NCBI RefSeq assembly: GCF_018918155.1 | Contig: NZ_JAHLPY010000006.1 | Coordinates: 31,169 to 95,168, forward strand | DNA: 64,000 nucleotides | Direction: 5' to 3' | Source: Anaerostipes sp. MSJ-23 | Lineage (GTDB): Bacteria; Bacillota; Clostridia; Lachnospirales; Lachnospiraceae | In this document: positions 46,164 through 55,145 of the stretch, one piece after another | How positions within the stretch are numbered: position 1 is the first letter of the stretch | Layout of the letters: each line of letters opens with the position of its first letter | Translations under genes and position numbers: made by a program | Notes under the pieces: model-generated | The model's database searches: none | Told to the model about the DNA's origin: nothing | Seen by the model: only the letters and a program-made list of their open reading frames with translations

Positions 46164-47144
46164 TTGTCTGATTATCGAAGAATTGTATCTTATCTTTATG
46201 AATATAGCCATGGAATGAAAGGAGCCAATGTCGGATTTGCAAAAATAGAGCAACGGCAAAAGCAACTACGCCTTTATTTTCATGTGAAAACAAATGAGAA
46301 CTCCTTACAATATAAACTTTATTTTTATCGCTTTCATCATGGTACAATGGAAGGAATTCTGATCGATACGATAAAAAAGTCAGATTCTGTTCTGGAGTTC
46401 CGTCATATTTATCCATTACCCGATGATCTTGATCGCATAGATGGATTTCTTATCTATCACTCAAAAGATCATTTCTTTGGCTCTCAGTGGAAAGACCACC
46501 CAATTACCATCCGCAGCTTTACACCTCTTGAAAAGCAAAAACCAAATGTTCCAGATCCAGTTCCTGAAATAAAAAAAGAAGAAACCATTCAAGAATCAGA
46601 ATCCATACAACAATTGGAGAATAAAGAAGAATTGAAAACAGAGCCCCTTCCTGAAGTAACAAAGACAACGGAAGCAAAAAAAATAGAAGTTGAAGAACTT
46701 TCTCAAACAACTTCTCAAAAAAAGGATATTTCCAGCCTTGCAGAATACATCGAAGCCCTTCAATTAGAAAAAGATGCAAAAGAGCAGAGTTCTCCGAAAC
46801 AAAAGGCATCCTTTGACTGGAAGGAGTACCCCTCCCTGCCCATGCCTTCCATTTATCATTTATCTCCTTGTATTAAAATTAGTCTGGAAGACCTTTCCTT
46901 AATTCCAGATCTTCCAGAAAATTTAAAAACAAATGGATTTCTTCTTTTAAACTACGGAAATTTCGGTCATCTTTTTCTTGCATGGAATTCTGAAAAGCAA
47001 TGCCGATACCTCGGTGTTCCTGGAATTTTCGATAATGAAAAGCGCTTCATCTCCAGTTTGTTTGGTTTTCAAGAATTTCTTACTGTTCCTATGCAAGCTC
47101 ATAAGACTGGAAACTTTGGCTATTTTATTTTACCGATCCAATAA
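46164..47144 (+). CDS. DUF6128 domain-containing protein
   Basis: A 326-residue cytoplasmic protein of unknown function. The N-terminal 125 residues (DYRRIVSYLYEYSHGMKGAN) form a beta-rich domain. A disordered Glu/Lys-rich linker (about 130-215) follows, then a C-terminal DUF6128-type domain (YPSLPMPSIYHLSPCIKISL to the end). The conserved part begins at a TTG (46164) with AAAGAGAG nine bases before it; the only earlier ATG adds a hydrophobic, unconserved 39-residue extension that crosses tadA. Its stop overlaps the 3' end of rsmA by 15 bases tail to tail. Confidence 0.7.
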   Translation: MSDYRRIVSYLYEYSHGMKGANVGFAKIEQRQKQLRLYFHVKTNENSLQYKLYFYRFHHGTMEGILIDTIKKSDSVLEFRHIYPLPDDLDRIDGFLIYHSKDHFFGSQWKDHPITIRSFTPLEKQKPNVPDPVPEIKKEETIQESESIQQLENKEELKTEPLPEVTKTTEAKKIEVEELSQTTSQKKDISSLAEYIEALQLEKDAKEQSSPKQKASFDWKEYPSLPMPSIYHLSPCIKISLEDLSLIPDLPENLKTNGFLLLNYGNFGHLFLAWNSEKQCRYLGVPGIFDNEKRFISSLFGFQEFLTVPMQAHKTGNFGYFILPIQ

Positions 47145-47990
47145 ATTACTTAATTGCGCAAACTGCTCTAGTGTTAATGCTTCTCCACGGATCGTTGGCG
47201 ATACTCCCATTTCTTCCAGAGCCTTTGCCACTTCTTCCCTGGAGAAGTTAAATCCACTATAATTTTTAATTCCGTTCTGAAGTGTTTTTCTTCTCTGATT
47301 AAAAGAGGCACGAATCAACTGAAATAATAATTTTTCATTCGTTACCTTAATTGGACTTTCTTTATATTTTGTCAGCCTGATGACTGCAGATCCAACCCTT
47401 GGACGAGGCATAAAACAGTTTGGGGGAACATTCGCTACTACATAAGGTTGTGCATAATACTGCACAGCCAATGATAATGCCCCATAATCCTTTGTTCCAG
47501 GACCTGCCTGCATTCTATCTGCTACCTCTTTTTGCACCATAACTGTAATACTGTCAATCGGAACATGACTTTCAAACAATCCCATAATGATCGGTGTTGT
47601 AATATAATATGGAAGATTGGCCACAACCTTAATCGGTTTCCCATTATTTCTTTCCTTTGCAATTTTTCCAATATCCACTTTTAAAATATCTTCATTTAAA
47701 ATACTTACATTATCATATGCAGACAATGTATCCGCAAGGATCGGCAATAAATTTTTATCAATTTCAACCGCCATAACTTCTCTTGCATTTTCTGCAAGAT
47801 ATTGCGTCATAGTACCAATTCCTGGACCGATTTCCAGAACAAAATCATCTTTTGTCACATTCGCTGCCTCTATGATTTTGTCAAGAACTCTTCCATCAAT
47901 CAAAAAATTTTGACCAAACTTTTTCTGAAAATCAAACTGATATTTCTGAATTACTTCGATTGTTTTTTGTGGATTGCTTAATTTTTCCAT
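47130..47990 (-). CDS. rsmA: 16S rRNA dimethyladenosine transferase
   Basis: Dimethylates two adjacent adenines near the 3' end of 16S rRNA (E. coli A1518/A1519), a late step in small-subunit assembly; loss gives kasugamycin resistance. The 286 residues show SAM-binding VLEIGPGIGTMT (about 51-62) and catalytic NLPYYI (about 124-129). Its ATG follows the tatD stop with no gap (TAAATG). It is last in the NYN/LOTUS-tatD-rsmA operon. Confidence 0.96.
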   Translation of the reverse strand: MEKLSNPQKTIEVIQKYQFDFQKKFGQNFLIDGRVLDKIIEAANVTKDDFVLEIGPGIGTMTQYLAENAREVMAVEIDKNLLPILADTLSAYDNVSILNEDILKVDIGKIAKERNNGKPIKVVANLPYYITTPIIMGLFESHVPIDSITVMVQKEVADRMQAGPGTKDYGALSLAVQYYAQPYVVANVPPNCFMPRPRVGSAVIRLTKYKESPIKVTNEKLLFQLIRASFNQRRKTLQNGIKNYSGFNFSREEVAKALEEMGVSPTIRGEALTLEQFAQLSNLLDR

Positions 47991-48764
47991 TTAAACCTCT
48001 CTTATTCGATATAGTTTTCTTGCATTTTCTTCTGTAACCTTTATTACTTCTTCTGTAGAAATTCCCTTTAATTGTGCAATCATCTGTGCCACATAAATCA
48101 GATTAAGGGAAGAATTTCTTTTCCCACGATTTGGCTCCGGAGATAAATATGGACTATCTGTCTCTAAAACAATGCGGTCCATTGGTGCATATACCACTGT
48201 TTCTTTTAATGTTCTTCCATTTTTAAATGTAACAACACCTCCGACCCCAATATAAAATCCAATATTAAGGAAATCCCTAGCCATCTCTTTTGAATAAGAA
48301 TAACAATGAACAACGCCTCCAATATCCTGTGCACCGGCTTCTTTCATCATATCCCATGTATCCTTTGCTGCATCCCTGCTGTGTATAATCATTGGAAGTT
48401 TTACTTCAGCTGCCAAATTCATCTGTGCTTCAAACCATTTTTTTTGAATATCACGCTCCGGCTCATCCCAGTAATAGTCAAGACCAATTTCTCCGATAGC
48501 CACAATTTTTTCCTGTTGGCTGTAAAATTTCAATGTCTCGATATCTTTATATGTCATATCCCCCGTATCACTTGGATGAACACCAACAGCTCCATATATC
48601 ATTGGATATTTTTTTACCGCTTCTACTGTCCATGCAGATGTTTCCATATTCGATCCTACATTTACAATTGTTCCAATTCCATGATCTTTCATGGAAGCAA
48701 GCAGTTCTTCTCTATCTGCATCAAATTTCCTATCATCATAATGCGCATGTGTTTCAAATATCAT
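47991..48764 (-). CDS. tatD: TatD family metal-dependent deoxyribonuclease
   Basis: A 257-residue TIM-barrel hydrolase of the TatD/YabD group, implicated in DNA repair and degradation. Metal ligands are in ETHAHYDD (residues 3-10), GEIGLDYYW, IHSRDA, HCYSYS and ETDSPYL. I start at 48764, where conserved sequence begins and ATGA overlaps the preceding stop; the 48830 frame lies inside the NYN gene. The tatD-rsmA order is conserved in Firmicutes. Confidence 0.94.
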   Translation of the reverse strand: MIFETHAHYDDRKFDADREELLASMKDHGIGTIVNVGSNMETSAWTVEAVKKYPMIYGAVGVHPSDTGDMTYKDIETLKFYSQQEKIVAIGEIGLDYYWDEPERDIQKKWFEAQMNLAAEVKLPMIIHSRDAAKDTWDMMKEAGAQDIGGVVHCYSYSKEMARDFLNIGFYIGVGGVVTFKNGRTLKETVVYAPMDRIVLETDSPYLSPEPNRGKRNSSLNLIYVAQMIAQLKGISTEEVIKVTEENARKLYRIREV

Positions 48765-49717
48765 AATATCTGATCCCTTCTTCTGCCTTTCTCTTTTCCT
48801 TTTAATTTTACTGTATTGCCATTCACACAAAGACAGCGAATACTTCTTAAAAATCCTGACATACGGCTATACCCGTAATCTTTTGGATGAAAAACGCCAT
48901 GGCGACTTTGCAGTTCCAATGTAATCGCTGAAAGATTATCCAGAGATCCTCCATTTCGTTTTACAAAATCAATTACTTCTTTTTCAATAATATCTCTCCC
49001 TGGAAGTTCTTTAAACGCAACATAGTAATTGTTATCTTCCTGTTTCAAAACAAGGTTATCCATTTCTTCATCAATAAAAACGCTTAATTTTGTATAACCA
49101 TAATTTCGTACATCAAAATCAGAAAACTTCTCATTTAGACGATTCCCAATCATTGCAAGATCTACCCGATCGTTTCCATTTTCATTAATTAAGGAAGATA
49201 TTGTACTGCCAATTTCCTCTAACGATGTAACATTGTCAATCTCTGTATGTTCTATGACTTCTTTATCTTCCTCTTTTTCCTGCTCAAAAATCAAGTTCAA
49301 ATGGATGAATCGATTACATGCCCTTGTCAAAGCTACCGGTGTCTTAGATTCCCCCATACCAATAATATACTTATGTTCTTCACGAAGACGCATCGCCAGT
49401 CTTGTAAAATCACTGTCACTTGTTACAAGACAAAAACCATCTACTTTGTTACCATACAGCAAGTCCATTGCATCAATGACCATTGCCATATCCGTTGCAT
49501 TTTTTCCAGAAGTATAAGAAAACTGCTGTACTGGAATAATCGAATATTCAAGAAGAATATCCTGCGTCCACCCATTTGCCCGAGACCAGTTTCCATAAAT
49601 TCTTCGACATGATGCAAAGCCATAAGCATCTAACTCGTTAAAAATAATCGAAGCATACTTAGGACTAATATTATCTGCATCAATCAAAACTGCAAATTGT
49701 TTTTTCTCCTCTTCCAC
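48761..49717 (-). CDS. NYN-domain ribonuclease-like protein with two LOTUS (OST-HTH) domains
   Basis: A 318-residue protein. The PIN-like NYN domain has its acidic site in VLIDADN (residues 10-16), TDMAMVIDA (about 75-83) and TSDSDF (99-104). Two OST-HTH/LOTUS domains follow (about 165-235 and 240-310; DFDVRNYGYTKLSVFIDE and HPKDYGYSRMSGFLRSIR). These likely bind RNA. The architecture is like LabA/MARF1-type nucleases. It overlaps tatD by four bases, suggesting a link with rRNA or DNA turnover. Substrate unknown. Confidence 0.9.
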   Translation of the reverse strand: MEEEKKQFAVLIDADNISPKYASIIFNELDAYGFASCRRIYGNWSRANGWTQDILLEYSIIPVQQFSYTSGKNATDMAMVIDAMDLLYGNKVDGFCLVTSDSDFTRLAMRLREEHKYIIGMGESKTPVALTRACNRFIHLNLIFEQEKEEDKEVIEHTEIDNVTSLEEIGSTISSLINENGNDRVDLAMIGNRLNEKFSDFDVRNYGYTKLSVFIDEEMDNLVLKQEDNNYYVAFKELPGRDIIEKEVIDFVKRNGGSLDNLSAITLELQSRHGVFHPKDYGYSRMSGFLRSIRCLCVNGNTVKLKGKEKGRRRDQIL

Positions 49718-49744
49718 TTTCTCACCTTCTTTCTTTTTTATATA

Positions 49745-49782
49745 AAGAAAAAAAGGATATATTCTTCATGAATATATCCTTT
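49745..49782 (-). terminator. Terminator after tRNA-Gly
   Basis: On minus, GAAAGGATATATTC pairs with GAATATATCCTTT (49782-49770 with 49764-49752), followed by a T run. Confidence 0.85.
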
Positions 49783-49791
49783 CGTAATCCA

Positions 49792-49862
49792 AGCGGGTGA
49801 TGGGAATCGAACCCACGTGATCAGCTTGGAAGGCTGGAGTTCTACCATTGAACTACACCCGC
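49792..49862 (-). tRNA. tRNA-Gly (anticodon TCC)
   Basis: A 71-nt cloverleaf: acceptor GCGGGTG/CACCCGC, anticodon loop CTTCCAA giving TCC, T arm GTGGGTTCGATTCCCAT. CCA is not encoded. It has its own promoter and terminator. Confidence 0.97.
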
Positions 49863-49894
49863 ATATCTTTGTGTCGTACCCGACAACAATATTG

Positions 49895-49923
49895 ATTCTA
49901 CTACAACATCTTTATAATGTCAA
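49895..49923 (-). promoter_or_regulatory. Promoter of tRNA-Gly
   Basis: On minus, TTGACA (49923-49918), 17 bases and TAGAAT (49900-49895), about 33 bases before the tRNA. Confidence 0.85.
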
Positions 49924-50001
49924 CACTTTTTTAAAATTTTTTTATTTTTTTGTAATAACAAAAAATAAAACCGAATAAACTGTATCAAAAAGGATTTTCT
50001 C

Positions 50002-50574
50002 ATGCTGAATTATCTATGGAGTTTTCTTATTTTAACTGGTTTAATCGTCGGCAGTTTGAATGGTCATATCGTTTCCATGTCTGATCAGATTCTGTCATCA
50101 TCCAAAGAAGCAATTGAACTTTGTATTTTAATGTTCGGTATCGTTGGACTTTGGTCTGGCATTATGAATATTGCAGTCAGCCTTGGACTAACTGATAAAT
50201 TGCAAAAATTTCTCTTTCCATTCCTTTCATTTTTATTTCCAAATCTAAAAAATCAAAAAGCAATGGAATATATCAGCACAAATGTCGTGGCAAATATCCT
50301 TGGACTTGGCTGGGCTTCTACTCCATCTGGTCTTAAAGCAATGGAAGAACTCCAAAAAGATAACCCACAAAAAGAAATCGCAACAAACGAAATGTGCTCT
50401 TTTCTAATTCTTAACATTTCATCACTTCAGCTAATTCCAATCAATATCATTGCTTATCGAAGCCAGTATGGAGCTATACAACCTTCTGCGATTATTATTC
50501 CAGGTATCATTGCAACCTGTTGTTCCACACTTGCCGGTATTATCTATATCAAATGGAAGGATCGTAAATTATGA
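50002..50574 (+). CDS. spmA: Spore maturation protein A
   Basis: A 190-residue membrane protein of the nucleoside-recognition (Gate) family, with about five helices and the ANILGLGWASTPSGLKAM core (about 94-113). In Bacillus SpmA and SpmB are needed for spore core dehydration and heat resistance; the transported molecule is not known. AAAGGA precedes the ATG. It overlaps spmB by four bases. I see no clear sigma-E or sigma-G promoter, so regulation is unresolved. Confidence 0.93.
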   Translation: MLNYLWSFLILTGLIVGSLNGHIVSMSDQILSSSKEAIELCILMFGIVGLWSGIMNIAVSLGLTDKLQKFLFPFLSFLFPNLKNQKAMEYISTNVVANILGLGWASTPSGLKAMEELQKDNPQKEIATNEMCSFLILNISSLQLIPINIIAYRSQYGAIQPSAIIIPGIIATCCSTLAGIIYIKWKDRKL

Positions 50575-51089
50575 TTTCCATGATTGCCAGTTTTATTTTA
50601 CCGTTTATCATCTTCTTTATTATTCTTTATGGTGCCATTACCCGTCAAGAAATGTATGAACCTTTTCTGTCTGGTGTGAAAGACGGGTTTCGCATCGTTT
50701 TAGATATTGCTCCAACTTTAATTGCTTTATTCTTTGCAATTCAAATTTTCCGCTCCTCTGGCGCCATGGATCTTTTTGTGCGTTTTCTTTCTCCTGCTGC
50801 CTCCATCCTCCATATTCCAAAAGAAGTTCTTCCCGTTATTTTTGCAAAATTATTTTCTTCTTCTGCTGCAACAGGTTTTTTACTTGATATCTTTAAAACC
50901 TCCGGCCCAGATTCTACTCCCGGCTTTCTTGCATCGGTTATTTTAAGCTCTACAGAAACATGCTTTTATATTCTTTCCGTTTATTATTCTTCCATTCATA
51001 TCAAAAAGACCCGTTATACCCTCAAAGGGGCTTTATTTGCCACCTTTGTTGGTATCGGGGTCTCTGTTTTTATTTGCTGTTATTTTTAA
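50571..51089 (+). CDS. spmB: Spore maturation protein B
   Basis: A 172-residue Gate-family membrane protein, partner of SpmA. FSSSAATGFLLDIFKTSGPD (about 100-119) is the conserved loop and SSTETCFYILSVYYSSI the last conserved part. It starts by ATGA overlap with spmA and its stop overlaps the 3' end of the convergent MarR gene by four bases. Confidence 0.93.
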   Translation: MISMIASFILPFIIFFIILYGAITRQEMYEPFLSGVKDGFRIVLDIAPTLIALFFAIQIFRSSGAMDLFVRFLSPAASILHIPKEVLPVIFAKLFSSSAATGFLLDIFKTSGPDSTPGFLASVILSSTETCFYILSVYYSSIHIKKTRYTLKGALFATFVGIGVSVFICCYF

Positions 51090-51520
51090 TTCTTCGATTT
51101 GTAATAGTCGTGGAAATATTGCATAACGCGAATCAACATTTTTTCTTCTTCATCATTCAATGGAAGAAGAAGGCCTTCTATCATCTTATGATGGAAGGCC
51201 CGGTGATGTTCGTACGCCTTCTTTCCCTTTTCTGAAAGGGAAATATAGACAACTCTCCGGTCTCTTTCTCCACGCTTTCTTTTTACATATCCTTTTTTTA
51301 AAAGATTGTTGATTGCAATGGTCAGTGTACCCACAGTAATATTCAGATCTTTTGCAATCGAAGACATATTTCTTGGTTCTTTCATTCCAATCGTGTCAAT
51401 GATATGAAGATCTTTATTAGATATATCTTTAAATTCTTCCGTAATGACAGCTTTTTCTTCTTCATATGAGATCCCATGAAACAAATCTACGACTAAATCA
51501 TTTAATTCATCTTTATCCAT
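51086..51520 (-). CDS. MarR family regulator, FabT-like
   Basis: A 144-residue winged helix-turn-helix repressor. The recognition region is SIAKDLNITVGTLTIAINNL (about residues 53-72) and the wing KRKRGERDRRVVYISLSEKG (about 79-98). The sequence resembles FabT, which represses fatty-acid synthesis in Gram-positives. No fab genes are nearby, so the target is inferred from family only. It follows pckA in the leftward direction but is separated by 23 bases, with GGAGG before the ATG. Confidence 0.85.
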   Translation of the reverse strand: MDKDELNDLVVDLFHGISYEEEKAVITEEFKDISNKDLHIIDTIGMKEPRNMSSIAKDLNITVGTLTIAINNLLKKGYVKRKRGERDRRVVYISLSEKGKKAYEHHRAFHHKMIEGLLLPLNDEEEKMLIRVMQYFHDYYKSKN

Positions 51521-51543
51521 GTATACACCTCCATATCTTTCCT

Positions 51544-53223
51544 TTATTTTACCACAAGATTATGCGCTTCACTAATAACTTTTGCCAAAGCTTCTTTTGC
51601 CTGTGTTGGAAGTGCATTATATCCCCCGTTTTCTGTATCTTTATCAAATACAAAGTTCAAACGATCGGTCATTCTTGCTTTTAATTTATCTACATAGGTT
51701 TCATCATCAAAATCAGCAATATATCCTTCTACTTCCAAGGTTTCCATATTACTGAATGGTCCCCATGGTTTAAATTGAGCTGTTCCTTCTACTACCTGTT
51801 CAATACAAGATAATGTTACCGAAGGTTTGATGTCTTTCCCCATGAAATCTCCAGTATTTAAAATATAGCATTCCACATTACGCTCTTTTACAAGATCTCT
51901 GAATTTCTTATAATCATTCACAAGAGGGTATGTACGGAATGGATTTGCATAAGGTTCTACAACCAGACGATCCGGATCAACTCCAGGCGCAAGACGTTCG
52001 GCACTGCTTCGTTTCGTTGCAAGGGTAGCTCCCATAACAGAAGCAAGCGCTGCTCCATTTACTTTTACAATTGGTGGAATTGTAGGATCTTTCATAATCC
52101 AGAAAATTGCATTGACTGGATAATCAATTTTATCTACACGATTTGGAGACCATAATTTTGATTTAATCGCACGGCCATTTCCATTTCGAATATCTTCTGT
52201 TACAAGAACAACTTTTCCTTCATTATCCAGTGTTGCTGAGCAGTTCTGTGCTGTTAGAAGATATTTATTATCCTCACATCCTGTAGGATAATCCGCTGTT
52301 TTATCAAAATACGTAGGTTCCATTGCAATAGAGGCGCCAGTCTGTGTATTAATAATAAATGCATCATCATGAAGAACGGTAATATTATCATATTTATTAT
52401 TGTGAGTTGCATGTGTCAGTGTGGATTTACCAGAACCTGATAAACCAAAGAATGATGCTACATAATGACGATCTTCCGATCCGGAAATCTTAAATTCTTT
52501 CTGTCCTCCATGGCAGGATGCATATCCGTTTCGATTTGCAATTGCCCATGCAATTGTCAGAGTTCCTTTTTTATGCTCTCCAAAATATCTCATTCCAAGC
52601 AATGCGGCACAGTTTGTTTCTGTGTTGAAATAAGTTAATCCAAGAGGATGATCTACATGTTCCCACTGTGGATCTGAGAAAATATAAATATCTGTTTCAT
52701 CTGCGATTGGTTTTGATTTTTTGTACATTTCATTATATTCATCTGAACAATACTGGAAATTTAACATCCAAGAATAGAGGATATTTTCTTCTCCTTCTGG
52801 AATAAGAAGATGTGCTTTTACCATAAATTCTGGATCTAATCCGATATAAACCTGTGCATGATACATCGTAGACCATCTAGTATCATAAACAGCATCCATC
52901 ACCTTCAAATCAAGATCATTTGTATCTACTCCTGGTTCACTGGCAATTCTTCTGGCTGCTGCGCATCGACCTGTAACAGAACCATCGTTGAATAAAAGAA
53001 CTTTGCTTCCTTCTTCCAGACCGATTTCTTCCGGTTTATATACCGGCATATCTGTCACAATTGTTCCTGGTGAATTTTTTGCCAGTTCATATGCCTGTTT
53101 CAAATCTTTTACTTCCACAACATTGTTTCCGTAAAAAGCTGCTTCTATAATGGATCTGGTTTTTGAAAAACCTGGTTTTCCTTTTCCAATTTCATCATGT
53201 GTGTAATACGCTTTTGTTGACAT
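51544..53223 (-). CDS. pckA: Phosphoenolpyruvate carboxykinase (ATP)
   Basis: Interconverts oxaloacetate and PEP with ATP/ADP; in gut anaerobes it often runs toward oxaloacetate, saving energy. The 559 residues show the P-loop GLSGSGKST (about 258-266) and the metal site VLHDDAFIIN. A late RLAPGVDPDRL segment is family-typical. GGAGGAG precedes the ATG. It starts three bases after a DUF885 lipoprotein gene on the same strand and is probably co-transcribed with it. Confidence 0.95.
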   Translation of the reverse strand: MSTKAYYTHDEIGKGKPGFSKTRSIIEAAFYGNNVVEVKDLKQAYELAKNSPGTIVTDMPVYKPEEIGLEEGSKVLLFNDGSVTGRCAAARRIASEPGVDTNDLDLKVMDAVYDTRWSTMYHAQVYIGLDPEFMVKAHLLIPEGEENILYSWMLNFQYCSDEYNEMYKKSKPIADETDIYIFSDPQWEHVDHPLGLTYFNTETNCAALLGMRYFGEHKKGTLTIAWAIANRNGYASCHGGQKEFKISGSEDRHYVASFFGLSGSGKSTLTHATHNNKYDNITVLHDDAFIINTQTGASIAMEPTYFDKTADYPTGCEDNKYLLTAQNCSATLDNEGKVVLVTEDIRNGNGRAIKSKLWSPNRVDKIDYPVNAIFWIMKDPTIPPIVKVNGAALASVMGATLATKRSSAERLAPGVDPDRLVVEPYANPFRTYPLVNDYKKFRDLVKERNVECYILNTGDFMGKDIKPSVTLSCIEQVVEGTAQFKPWGPFSNMETLEVEGYIADFDDETYVDKLKARMTDRLNFVFDKDTENGGYNALPTQAKEALAKVISEAHNLVVK

Positions 53224-53226
53224 AAG

Positions 53227-55023
53227 TTACTCCTCCATTCGTAAGGTTTCGTCGATGCGTCTCTTCAAGATGTCAAAGCTGCACGGTCCTGCATCTAAGA
53301 TGATTTTGTGGTATGTTTTTAAGTTATATTGTTTACCAGCTTTCTCTTTATAATAATCTTTTAAGTTTTCAAACTCTCTATAACCGACATAATACGAAAG
53401 ATAATTTGCTGGTTCACGAACGACCATATGAAACAGTTTTTCTGCTTTCATTTCGGAAACTCCAAATTGTCTTAGATATGTTTTTACCTTCTCTAAATTC
53501 CATCCTTCATAATGGACAGCGAGATCAATTCTTGAACAAAGAGCAAGATTAAATTTCATTCCAAGGATATTCAATTTTGAAAGCGTCTCCGTATATTTTC
53601 CCGCTTCTACTGTTTTATAACTCCATGCTTCTACATAAGTTGCCCACCCTTCCGAATATCCGGGATATTCAAGAATATAACGAATGGGTATTTCCCTTCG
53701 AGCCGCATAGTAAATATTTTGATACAGATGCCCCGGATACCCTTCATGTGCAAGTGTTGCATAAAGCTGATTAAAATTTTCCATCTGGCTTTTATTGATG
53801 TAAATGGTATTTTGTTCATATGAATCAATAGCCGGTATCATATAAAATGCCGGACTCGCATTCTTTTCCATGGAAGAATGCACATACTTTATGTCACACG
53901 CCGCCTGTGGCCCTTCCGGATAATCTTTTTTCATTTTTTTCTGTAATTTTAAAAGAATTTGTTGTGGATTATTCCCCGTATACGGTTTGATATTTAAATT
54001 TGCATATTCTTCATATGCTTCTGGGTCTTTTTTACTAAGTTTTGCCGTCTCATAAAGACAGCTCAAAAGATCCTTTTGTGCCATTGCAATAATTTCAGAA
54101 ACAGACTTTGATGAACCTGTTTTTTGCTGTATCAATGCTTTATAGTATGACTTTCCTTTTGGAAATCCTGCAAGTCCTGCAGAATTTGTTCCATTCCCCT
54201 TTAGTACTTTCAAGTCATCTGCAAGTTTTGCATATGCTGGAAGTACCTTTTCCATAACAATCTTCTGGTTTTCTTTTAAAAAAACTTCCCGTCTTTCTTT
54301 TTTCAGATTTTTTATTCCAAGAAGTCTTTCCCCAAACGTCTCAATGAGAATATTATTTTCTTTTGCCCCTATATATTGATGAATTTGCGAAACTACTGCA
54401 TCTACATCATCATCTGACATAAATAATCCTCTCTTAATCTGTTCTTTCTCATAAACCATAACCGATTGAAAATATTGTGCTGTCTGTTCAAGCAAATGAA
54501 GATATGTAATAACATCTTCTTCTGTATTCAGACGGTATTCACAAAAAATAACAGGAAGCTGGGCCTGTATGCCTGTAGTTGGACTTAAAACCGTTTTATA
54601 GTATGGATATTTTTCACATTGTTCTTTATATTTCAAATAATCATAAAGAGCATCATATGCAAATCTTTGTCTTCTGCAAAGTTTTTTATAAGAAAACTTC
54701 TGAAGTTCTTCCATTTCTTTGTGTGTTTCTTTTTTCATGTCCTGATCTTGAACCATTCCTGGAAGTTTTTCTTTACCTTTGATACCATACCGTTCTGGAT
54801 TTTTGAGTGTATAATGAAGCTGAATGCTGTCATCTTCTATACTTTCTTTAAAAAGTTTTTCAAGATAACGATCAAACTTCTTTTGTAGCGATGTTTCTTT
54901 TGCCGTCGATACCGTTGATGAAGACGTCTTATCAGAAACATCCTGTTCCATCCGGCAGCCACAAACTGCCAAAGTCAAAGCCATACAAAGGGCAAATATC
55001 CTGATTGGTATTTGTCTTTTCAT
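53227..55023 (-). CDS. DUF885 family metallopeptidase-like lipoprotein
   Basis: A 598-residue exported lipoprotein with lipobox LAVCGC (about residues 16-21). The long helical mature part has a zinc-peptidase motif, LAHEGYPGHLYQ (HExxxH, about residue 430), and a downstream EGWATYVEAW Glu. DUF885 proteins are gluzincin-like and some have carboxypeptidase activity; the substrate is unknown here. I start at 55023 behind AAGGGAG; the ATG at 55044 lacks a ribosome site. A TATAAT (minus 55060-55055) precedes it. It leads an operon with pckA. Confidence 0.87.
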   Translation of the reverse strand: MKRQIPIRIFALCMALTLAVCGCRMEQDVSDKTSSSTVSTAKETSLQKKFDRYLEKLFKESIEDDSIQLHYTLKNPERYGIKGKEKLPGMVQDQDMKKETHKEMEELQKFSYKKLCRRQRFAYDALYDYLKYKEQCEKYPYYKTVLSPTTGIQAQLPVIFCEYRLNTEEDVITYLHLLEQTAQYFQSVMVYEKEQIKRGLFMSDDDVDAVVSQIHQYIGAKENNILIETFGERLLGIKNLKKERREVFLKENQKIVMEKVLPAYAKLADDLKVLKGNGTNSAGLAGFPKGKSYYKALIQQKTGSSKSVSEIIAMAQKDLLSCLYETAKLSKKDPEAYEEYANLNIKPYTGNNPQQILLKLQKKMKKDYPEGPQAACDIKYVHSSMEKNASPAFYMIPAIDSYEQNTIYINKSQMENFNQLYATLAHEGYPGHLYQNIYYAARREIPIRYILEYPGYSEGWATYVEAWSYKTVEAGKYTETLSKLNILGMKFNLALCSRIDLAVHYEGWNLEKVKTYLRQFGVSEMKAEKLFHMVVREPANYLSYYVGYREFENLKDYYKEKAGKQYNLKTYHKIILDAGPCSFDILKRRIDETLRMEE

Positions 55024-55081
55024 GAGGGCTCCCTTCTTTTTCATGAATACTACTATTATACTATTTTTTAAAGAAAAAAAA

Positions 55082-55110
55082 TAGACTATCCTAAAAAGAT
55101 GTACTATAAT
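55082..55110 (+). promoter_or_regulatory. metG promoter
   Basis: TAGACT (55082-55087), 17 bases and TATAAT (55105-55110), with CGGAGG before the ATG at 55146. It is back to back with a minus TATAAT at 55060-55055. Confidence 0.6.
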
Positions 55111-55145
55111 TAATAGGAATAGAAACCAAAAATCGGAGGATTACT

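Noticed and set aside
55045..55145. A T-box or SAM riboswitch before metG or the MetQ-like gene
   Set aside because: The leaders are too short, and neither the T-box specifier/antiterminator sequence nor a SAM-I core is present.
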